A stretch of DNA of 64,000 nucleotides, taken from the NCBI RefSeq assembly GCF_036320965.1, contig NC_092226.1:22036002-22100001 (forward strand), written 5' to 3'. The notes beneath the pieces are model-generated. The model did no database searches. It was not told the origin of the DNA and saw only the letters and a program-made list of their open reading frames with translations. The position numbers and the translations under genes were made by a program. The DNA comes from Panulirus ornatus (taxonomy: Eukaryota; Arthropoda; Malacostraca; Decapoda; Palinuridae). This document shows positions 9,655 through 22,160 of this stretch, in pieces (position 1 is the first letter of the stretch; every line of letters begins with the position of its first letter).

Positions 9655-11459
9655 GGAGGTTAATAGTGTGTAAAAAACTAGGGAACAAATGGGAACATTG
9701 GTGAAGGAGACAAATGGGAAGTGGTGATAGGAGTGAGGAGGAGATGGTGAGTCACTTGAATGTGTTTGTTGATGGGGTGGCAGATTTAGGGTGTTTGGGT
9801 CAGGATGGTATGCAAAGTGAGAGTCAAGGAGAGTGATTTGGTGAAGAAGGATGAGATGGTGAAAGCCTTTACATAAGATGAAATGTGGTAAGGCAGCTGT
9901 AGTAGATGGTATTGTTGTTGAATTTCTTAAGAAAGGGTGACTGTGTTGGTAATTGATTAGTTAGGAGTTTCAGTGTATGTATGGATCATGGTGAGGTGCC
10001 TGAGGATTAGCAGAATGCATGTATAGTACCATTGTGTAAAGGTAGTGTTCAAACTACAGAAGTATAAGTTTGTTGAGTGTAACTGATAAATTGGAGAATA
10101 GTGATTGAGAGAATGAGGGTTTGTTTAAAGCTTCACATTGGGGAGGAACAGAGTGGTATCAGAAGTGGTAGAGGATGTGTGGATCAGGTGTTTGTGCAAA
10201 GTAGCAAAATACTTAGAGAAACAGATGGATTTGTATGTGACATTTATGGATTGGAAGAAAGCATATGATAGGGTTGATAGAAATGCCTTTTGGAAGGTTT
10301 TAAGAATATATGGTGTGGGAGGAAAGCTGCTAGAAGTGGCAAGAAATTCTATCAAGGGTGTAGGTACATATATTGGTATGGAGAAAGGAGAGTGAATGGT
10401 TTCAAGTGAAGGTTGGTCTGTGGCAGGGGTTTATGGTGTACTGTAGCTAATTGTTTATGGATAGGGTGGTGAGAGGTAAATATAAGAGTTTTAAAAGAGA
10501 GGAGCGAGTGTGCAGTCTGTAGAGGTTGAAGGGTTTCATTTGTTTGCTAATGAAAAAGGACTGATGGCAGGTTACAGTGAGAAAGAAATTTAGAGGTTGG
10601 TGACTGAGTTTGGAAGAGTGTGTGAAAGAAGAAAGTTGAGACTAAATGTGTGTAAAAGCAAGGTTATTAGATTTAACAAAGTAGAAGGACAGGTTAGGTG
10701 GGGTATGAGTTTGAATGCAGAAAAATTGGAGGAAGTAAAGTGTTTTAGAGATCTGGGAGTGGCCATTAATAATGGCAAATGGAATCATAGAAGTGAATCA
10801 TAGGTTGGATATGGGGGTTAGGGTTCTGGAAGCATTGAAGAATATGTGGAAAGAGAGGTTGTTATCTGGGAGGGCAAAAATAGGTTTGTTGAAGTTATAG
10901 TAGTTCAACAATGTTATGTGGATGCAAGGCATGAGCTGAACATGAGGATGTGCAGAGAAGGGTGGATGTATTGGAAATTAGATTTTTGAGGACAGTATGT
11001 GGTGTGAAGTGGTTTGATCAAGTAAGTAATAAAAGAGTAAGATATTGGTGTGATAATGAATTAAAAAGAATGTAGTTGAGAGAGCTGAAGACAATGTGCT
11101 GAAGTGGTGCGGACATGTGGAGAAAATGAGTATGGAAAGGGTGCCAAAGAGGATTTATATGTCAGAAGTAGAGGGAACAAGGAGAGGGGGAGGGGAGACC
11201 AAATTAGAGGTGGATGGATGGAGTGAAAAAGATTTTGAATGACTGTGACCTGAGGATGCAGGTGGGTGAAAGGCATGTGCAGGATAGTGTGAATTGGAAC
11301 AGTGTGGTATACATACTGTCAGTGGACTGAAAGAGGGCATGTGATGCGGCTGGGGAAACCACAGAAAGGAAGCTTCAGTTTTGGTGCAATACACATAACA
11401 GCTAGAGAAAGGATGAGTGACTGCAGCTTTTTTTCATCTGTTTCTAGAGCTTCCTTGCA
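9655..11459 (+). mobile_element. RTE-clade LINE, old copy (linker, RT, C-terminus, 3' UTR)
   Basis: Degraded but collinear with the better copies: the linker from 9655, then VPED near 10000, KQMDLYVTFMDWKKAYDRVD near 10220, GVGGKLLEVA near 10315, VTEFGRVCERRKLRLNVCKS near 10600, MCGVKWFDQVS near 11005, and the 3' UTR from about 11330. Many frameshifts and stops. It is fused end to end with the next copy at 11460. Confidence 0.85.
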
Positions 11460-12235
11460 AGCGATGAAGAATGTGTGTAAGAAGAGAACATTAGTACGGA
11501 GAGCAAAAATGGTTATGTTTGAAGGAATAGTTGAAGGAATAGTAGTTCCAGCAATGATATATTGTTGCGAGGCATGGGCTATGGGTAGTTGTGTAGAGGA
11601 GGGTGGATATGCTGGAAATTATATGTTTGAGGACAATATGTGGTGTGAGGTGGTTTGATTGAGTAAGTAATGAAAGGGTAAGAGATGTGTGGAAATTAAA
11701 AAGAGTGTGGTTGAGAGAGCATAAGAGGGTGTATTGTAATGTTTTGGACATGTGGATAGAATGAGTGAAGAAAGATTGACAAAGAGGATAGATGTGTCAA
11801 AGGTGGAGGGAACAAGGTGAAGCTGAAGACCAAATTGGAGGTGGAAGGATGGAGTGAAAAAGATTTTAAGCAATTGGGCCTGAACATACAGGAGGGTGAG
11901 AGGCACGCAAGGAATAGAGTGAATTGGAATGATGTGGTATACTGGGGTCAATGTGCTGTCACTGGATCGAACCAGATCATGTGAAGTGTCTGAGGTAAAC
12001 TATGGAAAGGTCTATGGGGCCTGGATGTGGATAGGGAGCTGTGATTTTGGTGCATTACACATGACAGCTAGAGAATGAGTGTGAACGAATGTGGCTTTTT
12101 TTGTTTGTTTTCCTGGTGCTACCTCACTGAAGTTGAGGGCAGCGATGCTGTTTCCTGTGTGGCGGGGTAGCAACAGGAATGGATGAAGGCAATCAAGTAC
12201 AAATATGTACATATTAATTTTTCATTTCATTTCAA
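11460..12235 (+). mobile_element. RTE-clade LINE, C-terminal fragment with 3' UTR
   Basis: Starts inside the conserved LKNVWK region (here MKNVCKKRTLVRRAKMVMFE), carries an insertion duplicating GIVEGIV, and runs through the WF(G)HMERMSEER equivalent near 11750 to a decayed long-type 3' UTR ending near 12210. Its 5' truncation point abuts the previous element's tail directly. Confidence 0.82.
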
Positions 12236-12307
12236 GCTAGAAGTTTCAGTTTTCTAAATTATTTCTTACATTTTCATATGTATATATATATGTATGTGTG
12301 TGTATGC

Positions 12308-12397
<90 letters not shown>
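12308..12397. repeat. (TA)n microsatellite followed by poly-T
   Basis: About 28 TA units to 12365, then a 32-base T-run that is the A-tail of the following minus-strand SINE-like copy. Confidence 0.97.
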
Positions 12398-12399
<2 letters not shown>

Positions 12400-12513
12400 T
12401 ACTAATTGCCATTTCCTGCATTAGCGAGGTAGCGTTAAGAACAGAGGATGAGGACTTGGCCTTTGAGGGAATATCCTCACCTGGCCCCTTTCTCTGTTTC
12501 TTCTTTTGGAAAA
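12398..12513 (-). repeat. SINE-like repeat (copy S2), minus strand, 3' half only
   Basis: Reversed tail (GCCATTTCCTGCATTAGCGAGG) and the TCCTCACCTGGCCCC segment of the SINE-like family, ending at the A-run of its central region. It lies head to head with S3 and lacks the 5' half. Confidence 0.85.
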
Positions 12514-12529
12514 AAAAAAAAAAGTATAT

Positions 12530-12761
12530 TATCCCTGGGGATAGGGGACTAAGAGTACTTCCCACGTATTCCCTGCGTGTCGTAGAAGGCGACTAAAAGG
12601 GGAGGGAGCGGGTGGCTGGAAATTCTCCCCTCTCTCTCTTTTTTTTATTTTCCAAAACAAGGAACAGAGAAGGGGGCCAGGTGAGGCTATTCCCTCTAAG
12701 GCCCAGTCCTCTGTTCTTAACGCTACCTCGCTAACGCGGGAAACGGCGAATAGTTTGAAAA

Positions 12762-12769
<8 letters not shown>
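12530..12769 (+). repeat. SINE-like repeat (copy S3), full length
   Basis: Begins TATCCCTGGGGATAGGGG and contains TTCCCTGCGTGTCGTAGAAG, a central T-rich stretch, and GCTACCTCGCTAACGCGGGA at 12723-12741, then AAACGGCGAATAGTTTGA and an A-run. A (TA)n tract follows immediately. This is a good reference copy. A possible degenerate pol III A-box is TGTCGTAGAAGG; no clear B-box is seen. Confidence 0.9.

Positions 12770-12847
<78 letters not shown>
12770..12847. repeat. (TA)n microsatellite
   Basis: About 38 TA units between the tail of SINE-like copy S3 and the broken 3' end of a minus-strand LINE. Read on the minus strand it adds a tyrosine-isoleucine run to the LINE frame. Confidence 0.97.
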
Positions 12848-12850
<3 letters not shown>

Positions 12851-13958
12851 TCCATGGTTCCATCCACTGCCAGATCCACTCCCAGATATCTAAAACACTT
12901 CACTTCCTCCAGTTTTTCTCCATTCAAACTCACCTCCCAATTGACTTGACCCTCAACCCTACTGTACCTAATAACCTTGCTCTTATTCACATTTACTCTT
13001 AACTTTCTTCTTTCACACACTTTACCAAACTCAGTCACCAGCTTCTGCAGTTTCTCACATGAATCAGCCTCCAGCGCTGTATCATCAGCGAACAACAACT
13101 GACTCACTTCCCAAGCTCTCTCATCCCCAACAGACTTCATACTTGCCCCTCTTTCCAAAACTCTTGCATTCACCTCCCTAACAACCCCATCCATAAACAA
13201 AATAAACAACCATGGAGACATCACACACCCCTGCCGCAAACCTACATTCACTGAGAACCAATCACTTTCCTCTCTTCCTACACGTACACATGCCTTACAT
13301 CCTCGATAAAAACTTTTCACTGCTTCTAACAACTTGCCTCCCACACCATATATTCTTAATACCTTCCACAGAGCATCTCTATCAACTCTATCATATGCCT
13401 TCTCCAGATCCATAAATGCTACATACAAATCCATTTGCTTTTCTAAGTATTTCTCACATACATTCTTCAAAGCAAACACCTGATCCACACATCCTCTACC
13501 ACTTCTGAAACCACACTGCTCTTCCCCAATCTGATGCTCTGTACATGCCTTCACCCTCTCAATCAATACCCTCCCATATAATTTACCAGGAATACTCATC
13601 AAACTTATACCTCTGTAATTTGAGCACTCACTCTTATCCCCTTTGCCTTTGTACAATGGCACTATGCACGCATTCCGCCAATCCTCAGGCACTCACCGTG
13701 AGTCATACATACATTAAATAACCTTACCAGCCAGTCAACAATACAGTCACCCCCTTTTTTAATAAATTCCACTGCAATACCATCCAAACTTGCTGCCTTG
13801 CCGGCTTTCATCTTCCGCAAAGCTTTTACTACCTCTTCTCTGTTTACCAAATCATTTTCCCTAACCCTCTCACTTTGCACACCACCTCGACCAAAACACC
13901 CTATATCTGCCACTCTATCATCAAACACATTCAACAAACCTTCAAAATACCTGGGCAT
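12848..13958 (-). mobile_element. RTE-clade LINE, minus strand, RT region, truncated at both ends
   Basis: On the minus strand it reads FEGLLNVFDDRVADIGCFGR, VVKALRKMKAGKAASLDGIA, then after a short frame break near 13690 the RT core through GLRQGCVMSPWLFILFMDGV and LLFADDTALEAD to GVDLAVDGTMET, where it stops at (TA)n. The coding is well preserved (over 270 codons in one frame). It lacks its own 3' end, unlike a normal 5'-truncated insertion, which implies breakage or recombination at the (TA)n. Its 5' end meets a plus-strand copy head to head near 13958. Confidence 0.88.
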
Positions 13959-16835
13959 GAGAAGATCATGAGAGGCAAGTGTTTTGGGAGCAGCTGAATG
14001 AGTGTGTTAGTGGTTTTGATGCACACGACCGGGTTATAGTGATGGGTGATTTGAATGCAAAGGTGAGTAATGTGGCAGTTGAGGGAATAATTGGTATACA
14101 TGGGGTGTTCAGTGTTGTAAATGGAAATGGTGAAGAGCTTGTAGATTTATATGCTGAAAAAGGACGGGTGATTGGGAATACCTGGTTTAAAAAGAGAGAT
14201 ATACATAAGTATACGTATGTAAGTAGGAGAGATGGCCAGAGAACGTTATTGGATTACGTGTTAATTGACAGGCACGCGAAAGAGAGACTTTTGGATGTTA
14301 ATGTGCTGAGAGGTGCAACTGGAGGGATGTCTGATCATTATCTTTTGGAGGCTAAGGTGAAGATTTGTATGGATTTTCAAAAAAGAAGAGTGAATGTTGG
14401 AGTGAAGAGGGTGGTGAGAGTAAGTGAGCTTGGGAAGGAGACGTGTGAGGAAGTACCAGGAGAGACTGAGTACAGAATGGAAAAAGGTGAGAACAATGGA
14501 AGTAAGGGGAGTGGGGGAGGAATGGGATGTATTTAGGGAATCAGTGATGGATTGCGCAAAAGATGCTTGTGGCATGAGAAGCGTGGGAGGTGGGTTGATT
14601 AGAAAGGGTAGTGAGTGGTGGGATGAAGAAGTAAGATTATTAGTGAAAGAGAAGAGAGAGGCATTTGGATGATTTTTGCAGGGAAAAAATGCAAATGAGT
14701 GGGAGATGTATAAAAGAAAGAGGCACAAGGTCAAGAGAAAGGTGCAAGAGGTGAAAAAGAGGGCAAATGAGAGTTGGGGTGAGAGAGTATCATTAAATTT
14801 TAGGGAGAATAAAAAGATGTTTTGGAAGGAGGTAAATAAAGTGCGTAAGACAAGGAAGCAAATGGGAACTTCAGTGAAGGGGGCTAATGGGGAGGTGATA
14901 ACAAGTAGTGGTGATGTGAGAAGGAGATGGATTGAGTATTTTTAAGGGTTGTTGAATGTGTTTGGTGATAAGAGTGGCAGATATAGGGTGTTTTGGTCGA
15001 GGTGGTGTGCAAAGTGAGAGGGTTAGGAAAAATGATTTGGTAAACAGAGAAGAGGTAGTAAAAGCTTTGCGGAAGATGAAAGCCGGCAAGGCAGCAGGTT
15101 TGGATGGTATTGCAGTGGAATTTATTAAAAAAGGGGGTGACTGTATTGTTGACTGGTTGGTAAGGTTATTTAATGTAAGTATGATTCATGGTGAGGTGCC
15201 TGAGGATTGGTGGAATGCTTGCATAGTGCCATTGTACAAAGGCAAAGGGGATAAGAGTGAGTGCTCAAATTACAGAGGTATAAGTTTGATGAGTATTCCT
15301 GGGAAATTATATGGGAGGGTATTGATTGAGAGGGTGAAGGCATGTACAGAGCATCAGATTGGGGAAGAGCAGTGTGGTTTCAGAAGTGGTAGAGGATGTG
15401 TGGATCAGTTGTTTGCTTTGAAGAATGTATGTGAGAAATACTTAGAAAAGCAAATGGATTTGTATGTAAGCATTTATGGATCTGGAGAAGGCATATGATA
15501 AGAGTTAATAGAGATGCTCTGTGGAAGGTATTAAGAATATATGGTGTGGGAGGTAAGTTGTTAGAAGCAGTGAAAAGTTTTTATTAAGGATGTAAGGCAT
15601 GTGTAGGTGTAGGAAGAGAGGAAAGTGATTGGTTCTCAGTGAATGTAGGTTTGCGGCAGGGGTGTGTGATGTCTCCATGGTTGTTTAATTTGTTTATGGA
15701 TGGGGTTGTTAGGGAGGTGAATGCAAGAGTTTTGGAAAGAGGGGCAAATATGCAGTCTGTTGTGGATGAGAAAGCTTGGGAAGTGAGTCAGTTGTTGTTT
15801 GCTAATGATACAGCACTGGTGGCTGATTCATGTGAGAAACTGCAGTAGCTGGTGACTGAGTTTGGTAAAGTGTGTGAAAGAAGAAAGTTGAGAGTAAATG
15901 TGAATAAGAGCAAGGGTATGAGGTACAGTAGGGTTGAGGGTCAAGTCATTTGGGAGGTAAGTTTGAATGGAGAAAAACTGGAGGAAGTAAAGTGTTTTAG
16001 ATATATGGGAGTGGATCTGGTAGCGGATGGAACCATGGAAGCAGAAGTGAATCATAGGGTGGGGGAGGCGGGGAAAGTTCTGGGAGCCTTGAAGAATGTT
16101 TGGAAGTCGAGGACATTATCTCAGAAAGCGAAAATGGGTATGTTTGAAGGAATAGTGGTTCCAACAATGTTGTATGGTTGCGAGGCATGGGCTATGGGTA
16201 GAGTTGTGCAGAGGAAGGTGGATGTGCTGGAAATGAGATGTTTGAGGACAATATGTGGTGTTAGGTGGTTTGATCGAGTAAGTAATAATAGGGTAAGAGA
16301 GATGTGTGGTAATAAAAAGAGTGTGGTTGAGAGAGCAGAAGAGGGTGTTTTGAAATGGTTTGGTCACATGGAGAGAATGAGTGAGGAAAGATTGACCAAG
16401 AGGATATATGTGTCAGAGGTGGAGGGAACGAGGAGAAGTGGGAGACCAAATTGGAGGTGGAAAGATGGAGTGAAAAAGATTTTGAGTGATCGGGGCCTGA
16501 ACATGCAGGAGGGTGAGAGGCGTGCAAGGAATAGAGTGAATTGGAACAATGTGGTATACCAGGGTCGACGTGCTGTCAATGGATTGAACCAGGGCATGTT
16601 AAGCGTCTGGGGTAAACCATGGAAAGTTGTGTGGGGCCTGGATGTGGAAAGGGAGCTGTGGTTTCGGTGCATTATTACATGACAACTAGAGACTGAGTGT
16701 GAACGAATGGGGCCTTTGTTGTCTTTTCCTAGCGCTACCTCGCACACATGAGGGGGAAGGGGGTTGTTTGTCCATGTGTGGCAAGGTGGCGATGGGAATG
16801 AATAAAGGCAGACTATGAATTATGTTTAAAAAGCG
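13959..16835 (+). mobile_element. RTE-clade LINE, most complete copy (endonuclease to 3' UTR)
   Basis: Starts in the endonuclease: VIVMGDLNAKVSN near 14036, YVSRRDGQRTLLDYVLIDRH near 14215 and GGMSDHYLLEAKVKI near 14323. The GD(L/F)N and SDH boxes and the IHK.T.vS pattern are typical of the RTE clade. The linker, the RT (15060-15850, with FADD changed to FAND) and the C-terminus through KWFGHMERMSEERL follow. The 276-codon last frame ends near 16682. Breaks: frameshift near 14450, TGA at 14670, TAA near 14943, frameshifts near 15470-15500, TAA near 15590, TAG near 15846. The long-type 3' UTR is cut at about 16835, where the next copy starts. Confidence 0.9.
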
Positions 16836-19130
16836 AGATATACATAAGTATACGTATTTAAGTAGGAGAGATGGCCAGAGAGCGTTATTGGATTACGTGT
16901 TAATTGACTGGCGCGCGAAAGAGAGACTTTTGGATGTAATTGTGCTGAGAGGTGCAACTGGAGGGATGTCTGATCATTATCTTGTGGAGGCTAAGGTGAA
17001 GATTTGTATGGGTTTTCAGAAAAGAAAAGTGAATGTTGGGGTGAAGAGGGTGGTGAGAGTAAGTGAGCTAGGGAAGGAGACTTGTGTGAGGAAGTACCAG
17101 GAGAGACTGACTACAGAATGGAAAAAGGTGAGAACAATGGAAGTAATGGGAGTGGGGGAGGAATGGGATGTATTTAGGGAATCAGTGATGGATTGCGCAA
17201 AAGATGCTTAATAAAAAGATGTTCTGGAAGGAGGTAAATAAAGTGCGTAAGACAAGGGAGCAAATGGGAACTTCAGTGAAGGGCGCAAATGGGGAGGTGA
17301 TAACAAGTAGTGGTGATGCGAGAAGGAGATGGAAGGAGTATTTTGAAGGTTTGTTGAATGTGTTTGATGATAGAGTGGCAGATATAGGGTGTTTTGGTCG
17401 AGGTGGTGTGCAAAGTGAGAGGGTTGGGGAAAATGATTTGGTAAACAGAGAAGAGGTAGTAAAAGCTTTGCGGAAGATGAAAGCCAGCAAGGCAGCAGGT
17501 TTGGATGGTATTGCAGTGGAATTTATTAAAAAAGGGGGTGACTGTATTGTTGACTGGTTGGTAAGGTTATTTAATGTATGTATGACTCATGGTGAGGTGC
17601 CTGAGGATTGGCGGAATGCGTGCATAGTCCCATTGTACAAAGGCAAAGGGGATAAGAGTGAGTGCTCAAATTACAGAGGTATAAGTTTGTTGAGTATTCC
17701 TGGTAAATTATATGGGAGGGTATTGATTGAGAGGGTGAAGGCATGTACAGAGCATCAGATTGGGGAAGAGCAGTGTGGTTTCAGAAGTGGTAGAGGATGT
17801 GTGGATCAGGTGTTTGCTTTGAAGAAAGTATGTGAGAAATACTTAGAAAAGCAAATGGATTTGTATGTAGCATTTATGGATCTGGAGAAGGCATATGATA
17901 GAGTTGATAGAGATGCTCTGTGGAAGGTATTAAGAATATATGGTGTGGGTGGCAAGTTGTTAGAAGCAGTGAAAAGTTTTTATTGAGGATGTAAGGCATG
18001 TGTACATGTAGGAAGAGAGGAAAGTGATTGGTTCTCAGTGAATGTAGGTTTGCGGTAGGGGTGTGTGATGTTTCCATGGTTGTTTAATTTGTTTATGGAT
18101 GGGGTTGTTAGGGAGGTGAATGCAAGAGTTTTGGAAAGAGGGGCAAAAATGAAGTCTGTTGTGGATGAGAGAGCTTGCGAAGTGAGTCAGTTGTTGTTTA
18201 CTAATGATACAGCGCTGGTGGCTGATTCATGTGAGAAACTGCAGAAGCTGGTGACGACTGAGTTTGGTAAAGTGTGTGAAAGAAGAAAGTTAAGAGTAAA
18301 TGTGAATAAGAGCAAGGTTATTAGGTACAGTAGGGTTAAGGGTCAAGTCAATTGGGAGGTAAGTTTGAATGGAGAAAAACTGGAGGAAGTAAAGTGTTTT
18401 AGACATCTGGGAGTGGATCTGGCAGTGGATGGAACCATGGAAGCGGAAGTGGATCATAGGGTGGGGGAGGGGGCGAAAATCCTGGGAGCCTTGAAGAATG
18501 TGTGGAAGTCGAGAACATTATCTCGGAAAGCAAAAATGGGTATGTTTGAAGGAATAGTGGTTCCAACAATGTTGTATGGTTGCGAGACGTGGGCTATGGA
18601 TAGAGTTGTGCGCAGGAGGGTGGATGTGCTGGAAATGAGATGTTTGAGGACAATGTGTGGTGTGAGGTGGTTTGATCGAGTAAGTAACGTAAGGGTAAGA
18701 GAGATGTGTGGAAATAAAAAGAGCGTGGTTGAGAGAGCAGAAGAGGGTGTTTTGAAATGGTTTGGGCACATGGAGAGAATGAGTGAGGAAAGATTGACCA
18801 AGAGGATATATGTGTCGGAGGTGGAGGGAACAAGGAGAAGTGGGAGACCAAATTGGAGGTGGAAAGATGGAGTGAAAAAGATTTTGTGTGATCGGGGCCT
18901 GAACATGCAGGAGGGTGAAAGGAGGGCAAGGAATAGAGTGAATTGGAGCGATGTGGTATACCGGGGTTGACGTGCTGTCAGTGGATTGAATCAAGGCATG
19001 GAAAGCTGTGTAGGTATGTATATTTGCGTGTGTGGACGTATGTATATACATGTGTATGGGGGGGGTTGGGCCATTTCTTTCGTCTGTTTCCTTGCGCTAC
19101 CTCGCAAACGCGGGAGACAGCGACAAAGTA

Positions 19131-19149
<19 letters not shown>
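16836..19149 (+). mobile_element. RTE-clade LINE, endonuclease to short-type 3' UTR, with internal deletion
   Basis: Begins at FKKRDIHKYTYLSRRDGQRA in the endonuclease. At about 17209 roughly 0.5 kb of linker is deleted, joining DCAKDA to NKKMFWKEVN. The RT follows to KSFY, where CGA is changed to TGA (near 17984). The later frame 18065-18970 carries LLFTNDTALVAD in place of FADD, then the C-terminus. The 3' UTR is the short form, ending in an A-run at 19132-19149. Confidence 0.9.

Positions 19150-19217
<68 letters not shown>
19150..19217. repeat. (TA)n microsatellite after LINE A-tail
   Basis: About 34 TA units directly after the A-run of the preceding LINE, the usual tail arrangement in this window. 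Confidence 0.97.
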
Positions 19218-19218
<1 letters not shown>

Positions 19219-20155
19219 TAAATCCACCTCAGTGTTGCAGTTGGTCAATTTCTGGGTAAGTTTTCTTTGTCTCAGAAGTCTTCTTACTTCAGGAGGATGA
19301 GTGAAGGCAGTTTCTCTATAATTCTGTGTAATTCATTGATCAGTGTACACAAAGTTTTTTGCCAGTTCTTTCGGCATCTACAATGTGAAAATGAATTACA
19401 CAATATTAGGAAGAAATTTTTCAATCTGCAGTATAGGAAGATGGAGAAAGGGTAGGAGTAAGAGATATGAGAAAAGCAGATCAGGAGGTAGTTAGATGTC
19501 ACCCTGACCCTTGGGCAAGTACTGTGATCATGGGTCAGGGTAACATCAGGCCATCTTCCTCCCAGCCTTTCCCATTTCTTCTTCCTCCCCCTTTCTATTA
19601 ATTCCCCCTATTACCAACATGTCTTGTGTATTATCTCCCGGGACTAGCTAAATCTTCATTTATAGCTCCACCTTCTTATGATGTAGACTGTAGATTTGGT
19701 GTCTTATGTTGTGTAATTTACTTTCTCCTGAAGATGTCTCTTGCATAAGCAAACTGTTGTTCACATTAATCGGTAAATTATGGAGAGTTATGAAGTTGCC
19801 TCATCCAGTAGAAATAAGAGAAGCTCTAAAACAAAGAAAATTTGTCCAGAAAACTGAACTGCAAGAATGGAATGTATTTAAACAACATTTTGTTAAAGGA
19901 AATCGGTAAGGTGTTTGTCACCCTTATTTTGTCTTTGTCAACCTGTGTCTTAATTTTTGATGTGGTGGATGTACCCTGTGGTTCTGGGAATTCTTTTTTC
20001 TGGAAATAACTTTCCAGAGTCTACACCTCTGAAGGTTCTTTGCCTTGAGTTAATCAGATATGATTTTTTATAACCCTCCTTCTTCATGTAGGTATACAAG
20101 AAAAATACAAACAGCAACACATCATTGGGTCCTAACAAGGCACTTTGTTATATTT
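19218..20155. other. Intron/intergenic sequence upstream of the first exon, no gene recognised
   Basis: Mostly unique-looking sequence. 19501-19541 holds a 10-bp inverted repeat (ACCCTGACCC and its complement) with a 21-base loop. An open frame at 19706-19909 ends at a GGTAAG donor-like site but resembles no part of KLHL proteins, so I do not call an exon. Confidence 0.5.
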
Positions 20156-20745
20156 GAAGAGATCAGAAACACTGTCTGTCTATCTGTATCTCTAATGCCT
20201 GTTCCTTCCTGGAACTCTCTCTGTGGAATGGCTCTGGCAATTGAGTCTCCATAACTATTGAACTCTAGTGATGCTTCTTAGCCTTTAATGCCTTCCTCTT
20301 AACAGGCCACTGGCAAAGTTCAATTCTAGCACAGTGTTTGCAGAGAGAGGCTCCTACTAATGTTCCTGCAGACTATTACTACCTGATGCTCTTTCCCTAT
20401 GTCCCTGTCATCTACTATTACCTAATATTTCTACCTAATGTTCATGCTGAAATGATCCTACCTGCTGCTTCTGTCTATTGCTCCTACCATTTTGTCAATC
20501 TATTGCTCCTACTATTTTGTCAAAAGGCAGGGCTACTGCACAGTGCTCTTTGCAAGAAAATCTAGAGTTACAGAGAATGAGCTGTGTGAGTTAAGTGTTG
20601 TAAAGTGTTTTATGTGACAAGGAGAGATTGTAGGTTTGTAGACAGAATGACAACGGCCCACGTGTGGGCAAGGCAGCTTGACAACCTCTCAAGTGCTGGC
20701 TCACTGCGCAGGGGTCACTAACCTTTCCGATACCCTGGTGGACAG
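20156..20745. repeat. Unclassified interspersed repeat, about 0.6 kb (copy D1)
   Basis: Matches 34885-35515 along most of its length, sharing CTGTCTATCTGTATCTCTAA at the left and TGCTGGCTC(A/G)CT and CACTAACC at the right. A third copy is split around 46085 and 49170. It has no open frame and no recognisable terminal structure. Confidence 0.7.
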
Positions 20746-20849
20746 TAACTTACATTGTTATGGCAAGAGTTGAAAGACCTAAAAATATTTCAGAGAGAAA
20801 AAAATCTGTAAACTTTTCATGTAACTAAGGGGGCACATATAATGTTAGT

Positions 20850-22160
20850 TGAGACTGTGAAGTAAAATGTTTATCAAGTCTATTCTTAAATGTATCTGTG
20901 ATACTGCTTTCAGTCTCTATTAAATCATTTCATGTGCTATCAGTCCTGTTGAGGAAAAAGCTTTTGATGTATTTAAGGTGAAACATTTGCCCTTGAGTAT
21001 GTATACATTACTTCAAGTGAAATCATATGAATCTATCCTCAAGTAGTGTTAGCTTGAAATTATCAAAGCCTTTTTATGATTTTGAATACCTGCTTTAGAT
21101 CACTTCTTAAACATCCTATTTCTAAAGTAGGTTGTTTAGTTGGCTCTCTTAGGATATGTTTTTCAGCCCTTGAGTCATCTTGATAGCTTGCTTTTGAGCT
21201 GTCTCCATTCAATCAGTGTCTTTTTTTCAAGTAGGGTGACTAACACAATGAACACAATATTCAAGCTGGGGATGTGAGGATAATTTCCCTGAGCTTAATT
21301 CATTTCAATATACCCCAGCCAATAAATCCAAGAATCTTGTTCACCCTTTTTATTGTTTCCGTGCACTGCTTACTTGGCTTTTGGGCAACGGAGGTTATTA
21401 CACCCAATTCTTTCTCCTTATTTACCTTATGTAGCTCGAGAATTCATACTGTAGCTCATCTTTTTGTACTTACTACCAATGTGTAGAACTTTGCACTTAT
21501 TGATATTAAAATTCATTTGTCACCCTTGAACCCAGTCCATCAGTTTCTTTACATCCATTTGAAGCTTCAGACACTCAGTTTCCGTTGTAGATTTATTTCA
21601 CAACTTAGAATCATTGACAAGTTTCGACATCTTACCATGCAACCCATTATCTTTATCATTAATGTATATGAGGAAGAGAACTGGTCCAAGATTGATCCAT
21701 GAGGTACATTAGTTGTTAAATTTTGTTAGTAACCTGTGATGTGGAACTTTACTGAATGCTTTTTGGAAATCTAAACATGATATCAACTTTACTTTCATCA
21801 TGCATGTTGATTATATCATACAAAAATCAAGTAGATTTGTCAGACGAGTGATTTCACCAAAAACCATGCTTAGAGTTGTTTATTAAGTGTTAGGCCTCTG
21901 AATGGTTTACAGTCTTATGCTAATGATGGTTTCCATACTTATCAACTAAATACTAACTTAACTGACTGATAATTTCCGGCAGTGATTTATTACCTTTTTT
22001 AAATACTGGTGCTGCATACTTTCATTGTTCTGGAACCTTCCTCATTGCTAGTGACTTATTGCAAAGAGCAGCCAAGGGTTATCTCATTTTTCACCTCTTT
22101 CATTGTCCTTGGATAAAACTTAAATGGGTTTGCCATTTTATTTACTTTTGTTCCATTTAT
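20850..22160 (-). mobile_element. CR1-like LINE remnant, minus strand
   Basis: On the minus strand it shows, over several frames, an RT block close to GxxLFLIYIND near 21650-21700, a downstream DW(V)QG and INKCKVLHIGS segment near 21490-21540, and INKILGFIGWG near 21310. These belong to the CR1/L2-like RT. Endonuclease and 5' parts are absent. Heavy decay suggests an old insertion. It lies 0.65 kb upstream of the first KLHL exon. Confidence 0.7.

Noticed and set aside
12308..12847. (TA)n tracts as replication origins or promoters
   Set aside because: They consistently follow element A-tails and are best explained as LINE and SINE tails expanded by slippage.
12529..13692. A 387-codon minus-strand frame as a host gene
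   Set aside because: It is LINE RT fused to a (TA)n-encoded Tyr-Ile run and SINE sequence, lacking any independent domain.
18454..19051. Long proline/serine/histidine-rich frames opposite the LINE copies (here and at every other copy)
   Set aside because: These are antisense shadows of the RT frame and carry no domain of their own.
19706..19909. A 67-codon frame ending at a GGTAAG donor-like site, as an upstream KLHL exon
   Set aside because: No residue pattern of BTB or BACK domains, and the expected segment before VFE is not present. It could belong to another gene, but nothing supports that.
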